DNA of 64,000 nucleotides from JBKBUF01 sp046290815. GTDB lineage: Bacteria > Bacteroidota > Bacteroidia > Cytophagales > Cytophagaceae. A program made the position numbers and the translations under genes. The stretch covers positions 20,569-84,568 of the forward strand of contig JBKBUF010000021.1 in the NCBI GenBank assembly GCA_046290815.1, written 5' to 3'. Below the pieces are notes generated by a model that made no database searches, was not told the DNA's origin, and worked only from the letters and a program-made list of their open reading frames with translations. Of the stretch, positions 43,367-52,474 are shown one piece after another. Numbering within the stretch: the stretch's first letter is position 1; every line of letters starts with the position of its first letter.

Positions 43367-45646
43367 TCAGAGATTTTTCAATTCCAACCGAAGTTCATTA
43401 TAAGATTCGTTGCAAACTTTCTCAATTTTTTCAAGTAGAGGTTTAACGGAGTTAAGGTTCGAAAGGCTTTTTACGGAAGTTTCTATGTTTTCAATATCCT
43501 GCTCAAGACTGTGAATCCCCATCATTTTTATGGTAGGCTTCATCTTATGCATGACCTTGCGAAACTCCGCCCATTCTTTAGTTTTTTCATAGCTGACCAG
43601 GTTTTCTATAAAGTCCGGAGTCTGTTTAAGAAAGATGTTGATCATGTCTTTGATAAACTCTTTGTTGTTGTCACTGGCCATCCTCAAATAAGTAAGATTG
43701 GTGTGTTTGTCCGGTGAAGAGATCGCTTCTTCTTGCAGAGGCGGTGCCTTTTCTTTTTTTGTTTTAGCTTCACCGTTTTTGGAAGGTATGTATTCTATCA
43801 CCTTTGTGAGTAACTGTTCCGGATTAAATGGTTTGATTATATAATCATTTATTCCCGACTCTCTTATTCTGTTCTGCACTTCAGAAAGTGCAGAAGCGGT
43901 TAAAGCAATGATCGGTATATCTTTTTTAGGACTGGAAAATGTATTACGTATTACTTCGGTAGCTTTATAGCCATCCATCAATGGCATTTGAATATCCATA
44001 AGGATAATATCGAAGTCATGTTGTTGAAGGTTGTCTATCGCTGCCTGTCCGTCTTCAGCCACCTGTATTTCTACCTTATGCTTTTCAAAAAATTTTTTCA
44101 CCACCATCTGGTTCATCTTGTTGTCTTCCACCAAAAGGAGTCTTACGCCATGCAGGTCATCGGTATTGATATTTTCCGGTACTGTTTTTTTTCTTGCCGG
44201 GTTACTGGCTTTCTTAAAATTTAGGAAGAAGACAAATTTAGATCCTGAATTGACTTTACTTTCTACTCCTATAGAGCCTCCCTGTAGTTCAATTAATTTC
44301 TTAGTGATAGTGAGTCCCAAACCTGTTCCTCCGTATTTTCTGGAGATATTATTCTCTGCCTGCGTAAAGCTTTCAAATATCATTGAAAGTTTTTCTTCAG
44401 GTATGCCTATCCCTGTATCTTTAATGGAAAATAATAAAGGAATAGAGTTAGTTTCACTGGTTTCGATTTTATCTACTTTAATTTCAATATAACCCTGCTC
44501 AGTGAATTTTAAAGAGTTGGAAACTAAGTTAAGAAGTATCTGATTTAAACGGAACGGATCTCCATTGATCACCTGCGGTATTGATTTATCAACTTCCAGT
44601 TTAATTATTATATTCTTTTCTGCAGCTTTAAAATCAAAGGTGTTTTTTATTTCCAGAAGATGTTCTTCCAGGTTAAAATCTACCTCTTCGAAAAGAATCA
44701 TTCCCGCTTCAATTTTCGACATGTCAAGTATGTCATTGACGATTGCCAGAAGGTTGTCTGAAGAAGTTTTTAAGGCATTAAGATAATCTCTCTGTTCGGG
44801 AAAATGTTTACTTCTCAAAAGCAAATTAGTCATACCAATCACCGTATTCATTGGTGTACGAATCTCATGACTCATTACACTTATAAATTGTTCCTTTGCC
44901 TTATTAGATTCTTCCGCCTCGGTTCTTGCTTTGATGGTTTCCTCCTCTATCTTTTTCCTTTCCGTTATATCTATGGAATACCCCAGAAGCGCTTTTTCAT
45001 TCTTTATTTCAAATAGAATTTTTCCTGTCTGGAAATATCTGATTTCACCATCTACTTCTATTTCTCTTTCACTTAACGCCGGTTCACTTGTTGACCATAC
45101 CAGATGCTCCTCCTTCTCTATTTCATCTGCTACTTCTTTGGGAAGATATTCATGGGCAGTTTTACCTAAAAGGTCTTCACCTGATGTATTTCTTATTTGT
45201 TCGTAGTATTTGTTTATGTAAATAAGTCTGCCTTCATAATTTTTAATGAAGATCGTCATAGGTAGATTATCCAGCAGGTCTGCAAGTAGCTTCTTCTGTT
45301 TTTTTAAATTATTTACTATAGTGGCAGATGAACGAAGGGTAGTTTTTGTGTTTTCAATTTGGTATACATACACCAAAAAAATATCTGAATCTGTAGTTAT
45401 TTCAAGTTCATAGGAATTACTCTCAATAGTAATAATTTCCGTATAAGGCTTATTTTTTTTGTGAAGCAATTTTCGGACATCTTCCCGTGCAACATCTTTA
45501 TTTACGAACAAGTGTTGAACTGCCTTAGAAGCTACATTACCGCCCAGGTATTGACCTGATCCGTTAAAAATAAATACCGGCCTTGGGTGTTGCTCGAAAA
45601 ACTTTCGAAAAAACTGTGAAGATAATATGTGGCTGTTGCCCTCCAT
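43367..45646 (-). CDS. Hybrid sensor histidine kinase with PAS, receiver and Hpt domains
   Basis: The 759-aa cytoplasmic protein has no clear membrane segment. In order: an N-terminal PAS-like region (FFEQHPRPVFIFNGSGQ), a PAS domain (about 125-230; LLDNLPMTIFIKNYEGRLIY), HisKA with SVMSHEIRTPMNTVIG, HATPase with NQILLNLVSNSLKF, DTGIGIPEEKL and KYGGTGLGLTI, a receiver domain (LLVEDNKMNQMVV, phospho-Asp in ILMDIQMPLMDGY, Lys in YIIKPF) and a C-terminal Hpt domain with the phospho-His in VMHKMKPTIKMMG. This is a complete in-protein phosphorelay. ATG 45646 is preferred over TTG 45664. The output regulator is not fused; a separate one is needed. Confidence 0.92.
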   Translation of the reverse strand: MEGNSHILSSQFFRKFFEQHPRPVFIFNGSGQYLGGNVASKAVQHLFVNKDVAREDVRKLLHKKNKPYTEIITIESNSYELEITTDSDIFLVYVYQIENTKTTLRSSATIVNNLKKQKKLLADLLDNLPMTIFIKNYEGRLIYINKYYEQIRNTSGEDLLGKTAHEYLPKEVADEIEKEEHLVWSTSEPALSEREIEVDGEIRYFQTGKILFEIKNEKALLGYSIDITERKKIEEETIKARTEAEESNKAKEQFISVMSHEIRTPMNTVIGMTNLLLRSKHFPEQRDYLNALKTSSDNLLAIVNDILDMSKIEAGMILFEEVDFNLEEHLLEIKNTFDFKAAEKNIIIKLEVDKSIPQVINGDPFRLNQILLNLVSNSLKFTEQGYIEIKVDKIETSETNSIPLLFSIKDTGIGIPEEKLSMIFESFTQAENNISRKYGGTGLGLTITKKLIELQGGSIGVESKVNSGSKFVFFLNFKKASNPARKKTVPENINTDDLHGVRLLLVEDNKMNQMVVKKFFEKHKVEIQVAEDGQAAIDNLQQHDFDIILMDIQMPLMDGYKATEVIRNTFSSPKKDIPIIALTASALSEVQNRIRESGINDYIIKPFNPEQLLTKVIEYIPSKNGEAKTKKEKAPPLQEEAISSPDKHTNLTYLRMASDNNKEFIKDMINIFLKQTPDFIENLVSYEKTKEWAEFRKVMHKMKPTIKMMGIHSLEQDIENIETSVKSLSNLNSVKPLLEKIEKVCNESYNELRLELKNL

Positions 45647-45766
45647 TATTCTAAATTTCGGCAATTTTTATGATAAACGAATACTTTTAAAAAGAAATTT
45701 CAAAGGTTTAAAAATAAGCTAAAATATTATTTATCAATAATGTTTGATTAAAAAGAAAAAATCTTT

Positions 45767-45796
45767 TGGAAACTTTGAAATCTATAAAAGTTTCCA
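45767..45796. promoter_or_regulatory. Inverted-repeat operator, probable TetR autoregulatory site
   Basis: TGGAAACTTT (45767-45776) and AAAGTTTCCA (45787-45796) form a perfect 10-bp inverted repeat with a 10-bp centre, so half-sites are 20 bp (two helical turns) apart. The left arm overlaps the -33 element and the right arm abuts the -7 element of the promoter at 45774-45804. A bound dimer would block RNA polymerase, as for TetR-family autorepressors. Confidence 0.75.
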
Positions 45797-45804
45797 TAGT
45801 TTTG
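45774..45804 (+). promoter_or_regulatory. Bacteroidota-type promoter of the tetR-RND efflux operon
   Basis: TTTG at 45774-45777, a 19-nt spacer and TAGTTTTG at 45797-45804 match the phylum consensus. Transcription would start near 45811, leaving about 9 nt before ATG 45820. This supports 45820, not the TTG at 45766, as the tetR start. Confidence 0.7.
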
Positions 45805-45819
45805 GGCGTTTATTACGAT

Positions 45820-46434
45820 ATGGAAATAAAACATAGAATTACTAAAGCGGCAGAACAAATGTTTCTCAGGTTTGGGGTAAAGGTCATTACCATGGATCAG
45901 ATTGCCCGTGAACTTGGGATGTCCAAGAAGACCATATACCAGTATTTTCAGGATAAGAATGAATTAGTATGTGAAGTACTTCGTGGGTATATGGAAAAGG
46001 ATGATAAATGTATCAATGAAATAATTGAAAATGCTTCGGATCCTGTAGATGAGGTATTAAGGATAGCGGATTATTTGAGTAGCTCATTGCAGAATATGAA
46101 CCTGGCAGTTTTATATGAGGTACAGAAATACCATCCCGAGGCATATAATATATACAAAGAATTTAAAGAGAAATGTATAAAGAATACGCTTGTTGAAAAT
46201 CTTAAAAGAGGAATAGAAAAAGGGCTTTACAGGAAGGAACTGAATGTGGAAATAATTTCCAAATTAAGAATGGAATCGGTTGAACTTGGATTTAATCCTA
46301 CGATTTTTTCTCCTTTGAAATTTACAGTTCAGGAAATACAGGTTCAATTTCTTGATCACTTCCTGCATGGTATATGCACACTTAAAGGACATAAATTAAT
46401 AAACAAATACAAACAGATAACGGAAGAAGAATAA
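45820..46434 (+). CDS. TetR/AcrR-family transcriptional regulator
   Basis: The 204-aa protein has the N-terminal TetR HTH: ITKAAEQMFLRFGVKVITMD, QIARELGMSKKTIYQYFQDK, NELVCEVL. The C-terminal ligand-binding helices are divergent, as usual. It is the first gene of the efflux operon (tolC-like, adaptor, RND pump follow), with only 5 bp before the next gene, and its promoter carries a perfect inverted repeat. Repression of its own operon, relieved by a pump substrate, is the likely regulation. Confidence 0.93.
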   Translation: MEIKHRITKAAEQMFLRFGVKVITMDQIARELGMSKKTIYQYFQDKNELVCEVLRGYMEKDDKCINEIIENASDPVDEVLRIADYLSSSLQNMNLAVLYEVQKYHPEAYNIYKEFKEKCIKNTLVENLKRGIEKGLYRKELNVEIISKLRMESVELGFNPTIFSPLKFTVQEIQVQFLDHFLHGICTLKGHKLINKYKQITEEE

Positions 46435-46439
46435 TCGCC

Positions 46440-47813
46440 ATGAAAAGATTTGTCATTTTTAGTATCGCATTTTTTATTGCTGCGATTTCCAGTGGACAGG
46501 ATGTTGGCAGCTTTACGCTAGAGCAGTGCATTCAGTATGCTTTGGAAAATCAGGTTAATTACAAAAATGCACAGTTAGATGTTATTGCAGCAAAAGCAAG
46601 AGTAGGCGAGGTACGTTCCTCTTTACTTCCACATATCAATGCTTCTGCAGGTCTGAGAGAAAATACTCAATTGCAACGAATGTTTATGGATCCTAATAAT
46701 CCCTTTGCTCAGGGAGCCTCAGGTCCCCCTGCAGGGGCTGAAATGTCCGGAGGGATTATTGTAATGCCGAACTTATTCCAGTTGCGTAGTGCTGGTGATG
46801 CAAGTGCAACAGTTAGTCAGGTAATTTTTGATGGTACTTATATCCTCGGGTTGCGTGCTTCAAAAAATTATAAAGAACTGATCGGAAAAAATCTTGTCCG
46901 CACGAAAATCCAGACGGTGGAAGGTGTTATGAAAGCTTATTACCTGGTATTGATCAATCAGGAGAGAATTAATCAATTAAAAAGCAGTCTTGCAAGACTT
47001 GATTCTTCATTGCGTCAAACCAGGGCTATGTATGAGGCAGGATTTGTGGAGAAAATTGATGTGGACAGACTTTCTGTGGCTTATAATAATCTGATGACTG
47101 ACGAAGTGAAGTTTCTCAAAGGTGTTGAACTGAGCAAGCTGATTCTGAAATTTCAGATGGGAATGCCTGTTGACCAGGAAATAAATCTTACCACCAGCAT
47201 TACCCAAATGAAGGAGGATACTACAGTATTAGCTGTTGCTACTACTGATTACAACAGCCGAATAGAATATTCCATTCTTCAGTCAGAGAAAGAAATGAGA
47301 GAACTGCAGGTTCAGGGCGTCAGAGCCGGATATTTCCCAACACTCTCTGCATTTGCTACCGGTGGATTTATCAGAATGGATAAGCAGTTTTCAAATCTTT
47401 TTACCAATAAGTGGTATAGCTACAGCCTGATGGGAATTAATCTGTCTGTTCCGGTATTTGATGGTTTTAATAAAAAATACAGAAGTCAGCAGGCAAAGAT
47501 TGAGGCTAACAAAACCGAGAATAATATCACCATGCTGAAAAATGCAATTGATCTTGAAGTGAGGCAGGCATCTGTTCAGCTTTCCAATGCTAAAAAAGAT
47601 CTGGAGATACAAGGTAGAAATGTTGAACTGGCGAAAGAAGTAGTAAGGGTTGTGAAGATCAAATACAGAGAAGGAGTTGGTTCAAATCTGGAGGTAACCA
47701 ATGCTGAAGATGAACTTCGTACAGCACAGACCAATTATTACAATGCGCTGTATGATTTTATTATTGCTAAAATAGATTATGATAAGGCCCTTGGTGTATT
47801 AGTTAAACAATAA
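46440..47813 (+). CDS. TolC-family outer-membrane efflux protein
   Basis: The 457-aa protein has a signal peptide (ending AISSGQD) and two repeated OEP domains with long helical hairpins: SFTLEQCIQYALENQVNYKN at the N-terminus and NVELAKEVVRVVKIKYREGV with GSNLEVTNAEDELRTAQTNY at the C-terminus. It forms the trimeric outer-membrane exit duct of a tripartite pump. A Met/Pro/Gly-rich loop (about residues 80-115) is the expected surface loop. The adaptor follows after a 104-bp AT-rich gap that holds no evident promoter. Confidence 0.94.
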   Translation: MKRFVIFSIAFFIAAISSGQDVGSFTLEQCIQYALENQVNYKNAQLDVIAAKARVGEVRSSLLPHINASAGLRENTQLQRMFMDPNNPFAQGASGPPAGAEMSGGIIVMPNLFQLRSAGDASATVSQVIFDGTYILGLRASKNYKELIGKNLVRTKIQTVEGVMKAYYLVLINQERINQLKSSLARLDSSLRQTRAMYEAGFVEKIDVDRLSVAYNNLMTDEVKFLKGVELSKLILKFQMGMPVDQEINLTTSITQMKEDTTVLAVATTDYNSRIEYSILQSEKEMRELQVQGVRAGYFPTLSAFATGGFIRMDKQFSNLFTNKWYSYSLMGINLSVPVFDGFNKKYRSQQAKIEANKTENNITMLKNAIDLEVRQASVQLSNAKKDLEIQGRNVELAKEVVRVVKIKYREGVGSNLEVTNAEDELRTAQTNYYNALYDFIIAKIDYDKALGVLVKQ

Positions 47814-47917
47814 ACAAATCATTTTCATCATCTGAAAAATTAATAAAATTTAATTTCAGGTAGGATTGGATTTTATCAGAATTTTTAAAAAGACTTTAAA
47901 AGCAAAATTATATACAA

Positions 47918-49042
47918 ATGAAAAGTAAATTTTTTATATGCCTTGCATGCATTACTATCATTGCAGCTTGTGCTAAAAAGGAGACAGATGCTAAAAGAGA
48001 AGAGCTTAATTCTCTAAAGAAGGAATATGAAGCCATGGGTAAAAAGATTAAAGAACTTGAAAGCGAACTGGGAGTAGAAGAACCTGGCTTTAACAAAAAA
48101 GCTGTTCTTGTTACATTGGAAAATTTAAAAGCTGATACTTTTAATCACTACATAGAAGTGCATGGTGTTGTAGAGGCTAATCAAAATGTTCAGGTGGTTC
48201 CTGAATTTCCCGGTGTAATAGAAAGGATAGCGGTGGAACAAGGACAAAGTGTTTCACAAGGACAGTTAATTGCAGTTATTCATCATGATGCAGTATTGAA
48301 AAATATTAAGGCATTAGAGACTGATCTGGAGTTTGCCAACACTGTCTACAACAAACAAAGAAGTCTTTGGGATCAGAAAATTGGCTCTGAAATTCAATAT
48401 CTGGAAGCAAAAACCAGGAAGGAATCTTTGGAGAAAAGGCTTGCAGCGCAAAAGGAAGAATTGGCAAAAGCTTTTGTTCGCTCGCCTATCAATGGTGTCG
48501 TTGATGATATATTTCCTAAAGCAGGAGAAATGGCTTCTATGCAAATGCCTATAGCCAGGGTGGTAAATGTAGACAAGGTATACATTACTGCAAATGTTTC
48601 TGAAACATACCTGGAAAAGTTTAAAAAAGGACAGAATGTTAATCTTTCATTTCCTACCATCGATAAGGAACTGACAGGGAAAATATCTGCCGTTGGTCAA
48701 TTTATAAATCCTAATAACAGGACATTTAAAGTAACCATCGATGTAAGTAATAAAAATGGAAATTTGAAGCCTAATCTTCTTGCAGTTGTAAAAATTCGCG
48801 ATTACGCTAACACATCTGTGATAACAGTACCTACCAATGTAATACAATTTGATCAGAATGGTAACTATGTCTTTACTGCAGAAGGAACAGGTGAAAATAT
48901 GATTGCTGATAAAAAATATATTTCTATAGGAAAATCCTATAAAGGCAGAACTGAAGTGCTTGAAGGATTAAAAAATGATGAAAAAGCAGTGGTCGAAGGT
49001 TTCAGAGGCCTGACTGATGATGATAAAATTTTTATTAAGTAA
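47918..49042 (+). CDS. RND efflux periplasmic adaptor, probable lipoprotein
   Basis: The 374-aa protein is an HlyD/AcrA-type membrane fusion protein. The N-terminus MKSKFFICLACITIIAAC gives a lipobox (IAAC, Cys18), so it is probably lipid anchored. A coiled-coil hairpin, a lipoyl/barrel-sandwich domain (VVPEFPGVIERIAVEQGQSV and FVRSPINGVVDDIFPKAGE) and a beta-barrel (YITANVSETYLEKFKKGQNV) follow. An early helix rich in Lys and Glu (about 20-55) precedes the core. It couples the pump to the TolC-like duct and lies 18 bp before the pump gene. Confidence 0.93.
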   Translation: MKSKFFICLACITIIAACAKKETDAKREELNSLKKEYEAMGKKIKELESELGVEEPGFNKKAVLVTLENLKADTFNHYIEVHGVVEANQNVQVVPEFPGVIERIAVEQGQSVSQGQLIAVIHHDAVLKNIKALETDLEFANTVYNKQRSLWDQKIGSEIQYLEAKTRKESLEKRLAAQKEELAKAFVRSPINGVVDDIFPKAGEMASMQMPIARVVNVDKVYITANVSETYLEKFKKGQNVNLSFPTIDKELTGKISAVGQFINPNNRTFKVTIDVSNKNGNLKPNLLAVVKIRDYANTSVITVPTNVIQFDQNGNYVFTAEGTGENMIADKKYISIGKSYKGRTEVLEGLKNDEKAVVEGFRGLTDDDKIFIK

Positions 49043-49060
49043 GATTGATTTTTTGAGTTT

Positions 49061-52000
49061 ATGGAAAATAATAAAGATAAAGAACTGAATAAGGAATTTG
49101 CCCTTACCACAATATCTGTGAAGAATAAAACTACGGTTTATGTTCTTACAGCCATCATTGTGATATTGGGTCTCGTTTCCTATAATTTTCTTCCAAAGGA
49201 AAATTTTCCTGAGGTGAAAATTCCTACTGTGTATGTAGGTACCACATATCCCGGAAATGCACCTGCTGATATCGAAAATCTTATTACCCGACCTTTGGAA
49301 AAGGAGATCAATAAAATTTCAAATGTCAATGTGATCAACTCCAATTCATTGCAGGATTTCTCAAGTATTATCGTAGAGTTTAATACTAATGTACCTTCAG
49401 AGGAAGCATTAAGAAAAGTAAAGGATGCTGTAGATAAAGCGAAAAAAGATCTTCCAACAGACCTGGATTCAGATCCTAATGTATTTGAGCTTAATTTTTC
49501 TGAGTTTCCTATTATGAACATCAATCTGTCCGGCGACTATAGCAGCGACAGATTAAAAGAATATGCAAAGTATTTGAAAAATGAAATAGAGAATGTTTCT
49601 GAGATTTCTTATGCCGAAATAAGAGGAGTGGACGATAAGGAGGTAAAAGTAAACCTTGATGTGCATAAGATGCAGGCGCTGAATATAACTTTTGATGATG
49701 TTGCTCAGGCTATAGCTAATGAAAATGTTACTATTTCCGGCGGTAACCTTCTTATGGAAGGTAACAGAAGGACGATAAGAGTGCTTGGGGAGTTTAAAGA
49801 TCCTAAAGAGATGGAAGATATTATTGTGAAAGATGAAAAACTACACATTGTATATCTTCGAGACATAGGAACTGTTGATTTTGGTTATAAAGAAAAGGAA
49901 GGATATGCAAGACTGGGTTCTCATCCTGTGGTGATGCTGGATGTGGTGAAGAGAAGCGGAGAAAATCTTATTAATGCTTCAATTAAAATCAACAAGATTC
50001 TTAATAAAGCTAAAGTGGAGGTATTTCCTAAAGATCTTGTTATCTCCATTACCAATGATCAATCGGATCAGACTATTGACCAGGTATCTAATCTTGAAAA
50101 CAGCATTATCTCAGGAGTGATCCTTGTAGTCCTTGTACTACTATTTTTTCTGGGTACCAGAAACTCCATGTTTGTGGGTGTTGCTATACCATTAAGTATG
50201 CTGCTTTCATTCCTTATACTTAGTCTAATGGGTATAAGTATTAATATGATGGTGCTATTCGGTTTGATTATGGCTTTAGGTATGCTTGTGGACAATGGTA
50301 TTGTGGTGGTGGAAAATGTTTACCGTCTTCGTGAACAGGGGTATGGACCGTTAGATGCTGCAATTCACGGTGTGGGAGAAGTTGCACTTCCGATCATTTC
50401 TTCTACCGCAACTACATTGGCAGCATTTCTTCCTCTCGCTTTTTGGCCAGGTATGATGGGGGAGTTTATGAAGTATCTTCCATATACTCTTATTATTTCT
50501 CTTGGGTCTTCTCTTTTTGTAGCGCTTGTTATTAATCCTGTGTTGGTGTCTGCATTTATGAAAGTAGGAGAAACAGGTGAAAAGGATTTCAGCAGAGTTA
50601 ATAAAATCGGTTTCAGTATTGTTGGTTTAGGATTTGTTATTTTAGCATTTGCTTTCATTTCTAATAACGGATTTTTCCTCGTATTAGGTAATCTGGCAGT
50701 GTTGGCAGGCTTCTTATATCTTTTAAATGCCTATGTCCTTTCTCCATTAAGTTTTAAGTTTCAAAACTTCTTCCTGCCAAGACTGGATAACATTTATGAG
50801 AGGGTGTTGCTGAATGCGGTGAAAAGACCGGGAAGGTATTTTGCCGGTACTTTCGTCGCTTTATTTTTCTCCTTAGTACTTTTGATGGTATTTGCTCCTA
50901 AAGTGGAGTTTTTCCCAACCATGGAACCACATAATGTTCATGTGTTCATTGAGTACCCTGTTGGTACCGATATTCAGACTACCAATGCTCTGACAGAAAA
51001 AGTGGAAAGAAGAGTGATGGAAATTGTCGAGCCTTATAAAAAAGTTGTGGAATCGGTTATTTCTCACGTAGCCCAAGGTACTGAAGATCCTAATAGCCCC
51101 AGCCAGGGAGGTGGAACTGCACCTAACAAAGCCAGAGTAACTGTTGCATTTGTAAAATTCCAGTTAAGAAATGGTATAAGCACAAGCAAGATCATGCGAG
51201 AAATACGGGCAGGTATTCCCGAATATCCGGGTGCTATCATTACAGTAGATCAGGATGCGGCCGGGCCGCCAACGGGTAAACCTGTAAACATTGAAGTAAC
51301 AGGTGAAGATTTGGATCAGCTCATTGTTCTTTCTGATAAAATCAAAGAAAGGATCAATTACTCAAATATTAAAGGTATTGAGGAACTACGTACCGATTTG
51401 GAGACTGGTAAACCTGAACTGGTGATTGAAATCGATAGAGAGAAAGCAAGAAGGTATGGTGTTTCCACTATGCAGGTAGCGGGTATAATCCGTACTTCCT
51501 TGTTTGGAAGAGAAGTTTCCAAGTATAAACTTGGTGAAGATGATTATCCGATTCAGATCAGACTAGATCCTAAATACAGATACGATATCGATGCTTTGAT
51601 GAATCAGGAAGTAATTTTTCGTGATATGGTTACTGGAGCTATGAGAAATATTCCAATTGCCTCTATCGCTACTGCTAAATACAGCAGTACTTATGGTTCG
51701 ATTAAGAGAAAAAATCTGGACAGGATAGTTACTATCTATTCAAATGTGCTGCCTGATTACAATGCCAATGAAATAAATAATCAGATCAGAACTGAGATAG
51801 CTGATTTGGATATTCCTTCCGGTTATAGTGTTAAATTTACAGGTGAGCAGGAAAAACAAGGCGAAGAAATGGCTTTCCTGTTACAGGCGTTGCTTATTGC
51901 CCTCTTCCTGATCTTCTTAATTATAGTGGCGCAGTTCAATAAAATTTCGGCTCCTGTGATAATTATGTTCTCTGTATTATTCAGTACTATTGGTGTTTTC

Positions 52001-52474
52001 CTTGGACTGGTAATTTTCCGTATGGACTTCATTATTATCATGACCATGATAGGTATTATTTCTCTGGCGGGTATTGTGGTTAACAATGCAATAGTACTTA
52101 TAGACTTTATTGAACTTATCAAAGCCAGAAAGAAAGCCGAACTTGGAATTAATGAAGGTCCGCTGCCAAATAATGAGTTACTAAGAGTAATTGTGGAAGC
52201 AGGTAAAACAAGATTGAGGCCTGTGTTGTTAACAGCTATAACAACTGTTTTAGGTTTAATACCTTTGGCCGTAGGATTGAATTTTGATTTTATAGGCCTG
52301 GTTGCCAAGTATGATCCGGATTTTTATGTTGGAGGTGATAATGTGGTGTTTTGGGGACCTATGTCATGGACGATTATATTCGGTTTAACTTTCGCAACAT
52401 TTTTAACTCTGGTGATTGTGCCTGTGATGTATTTATTATCAGAAAGACTCAAATATAAAGTTGTAAGCAGATGA
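49061..52474 (+). CDS. RND-family efflux pump permease (AcrB/HAE-1-like)
   Basis: The 1137-aa inner-membrane pump has 12 transmembrane helices and two large periplasmic loops. The N-terminus has a cytoplasmic extension before VYVLTAIIVILGLVSYN. Signatures include KENFPEVKIPTVYVGTTYPG, the proton-relay segment in helix 4 (GLIMALGMLVDNGIVVVENV) and the second repeat (GIISLAGIVVNNAIVLIDFI). It is longer than AcrB (about 1050 aa), mostly by an extra hydrophobic segment around residues 505-565. Substrate class (drug versus metal) is not clear; the heavy-metal signature of CusA is not evident. Confidence 0.94.
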   Translation: MENNKDKELNKEFALTTISVKNKTTVYVLTAIIVILGLVSYNFLPKENFPEVKIPTVYVGTTYPGNAPADIENLITRPLEKEINKISNVNVINSNSLQDFSSIIVEFNTNVPSEEALRKVKDAVDKAKKDLPTDLDSDPNVFELNFSEFPIMNINLSGDYSSDRLKEYAKYLKNEIENVSEISYAEIRGVDDKEVKVNLDVHKMQALNITFDDVAQAIANENVTISGGNLLMEGNRRTIRVLGEFKDPKEMEDIIVKDEKLHIVYLRDIGTVDFGYKEKEGYARLGSHPVVMLDVVKRSGENLINASIKINKILNKAKVEVFPKDLVISITNDQSDQTIDQVSNLENSIISGVILVVLVLLFFLGTRNSMFVGVAIPLSMLLSFLILSLMGISINMMVLFGLIMALGMLVDNGIVVVENVYRLREQGYGPLDAAIHGVGEVALPIISSTATTLAAFLPLAFWPGMMGEFMKYLPYTLIISLGSSLFVALVINPVLVSAFMKVGETGEKDFSRVNKIGFSIVGLGFVILAFAFISNNGFFLVLGNLAVLAGFLYLLNAYVLSPLSFKFQNFFLPRLDNIYERVLLNAVKRPGRYFAGTFVALFFSLVLLMVFAPKVEFFPTMEPHNVHVFIEYPVGTDIQTTNALTEKVERRVMEIVEPYKKVVESVISHVAQGTEDPNSPSQGGGTAPNKARVTVAFVKFQLRNGISTSKIMREIRAGIPEYPGAIITVDQDAAGPPTGKPVNIEVTGEDLDQLIVLSDKIKERINYSNIKGIEELRTDLETGKPELVIEIDREKARRYGVSTMQVAGIIRTSLFGREVSKYKLGEDDYPIQIRLDPKYRYDIDALMNQEVIFRDMVTGAMRNIPIASIATAKYSSTYGSIKRKNLDRIVTIYSNVLPDYNANEINNQIRTEIADLDIPSGYSVKFTGEQEKQGEEMAFLLQALLIALFLIFLIIVAQFNKISAPVIIMFSVLFSTIGVFLGLVIFRMDFIIIMTMIGIISLAGIVVNNAIVLIDFIELIKARKKAELGINEGPLPNNELLRVIVEAGKTRLRPVLLTAITTVLGLIPLAVGLNFDFIGLVAKYDPDFYVGGDNVVFWGPMSWTIIFGLTFATFLTLVIVPVMYLLSERLKYKVVSR

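Noticed and set aside
17962..45646. A phosphorelay linking the stand-alone response regulator (18.0 kb) to the kinases at 35.7 and 43.4 kb
   Set aside because: The genes are not adjacent and nothing in sequence pairs them.
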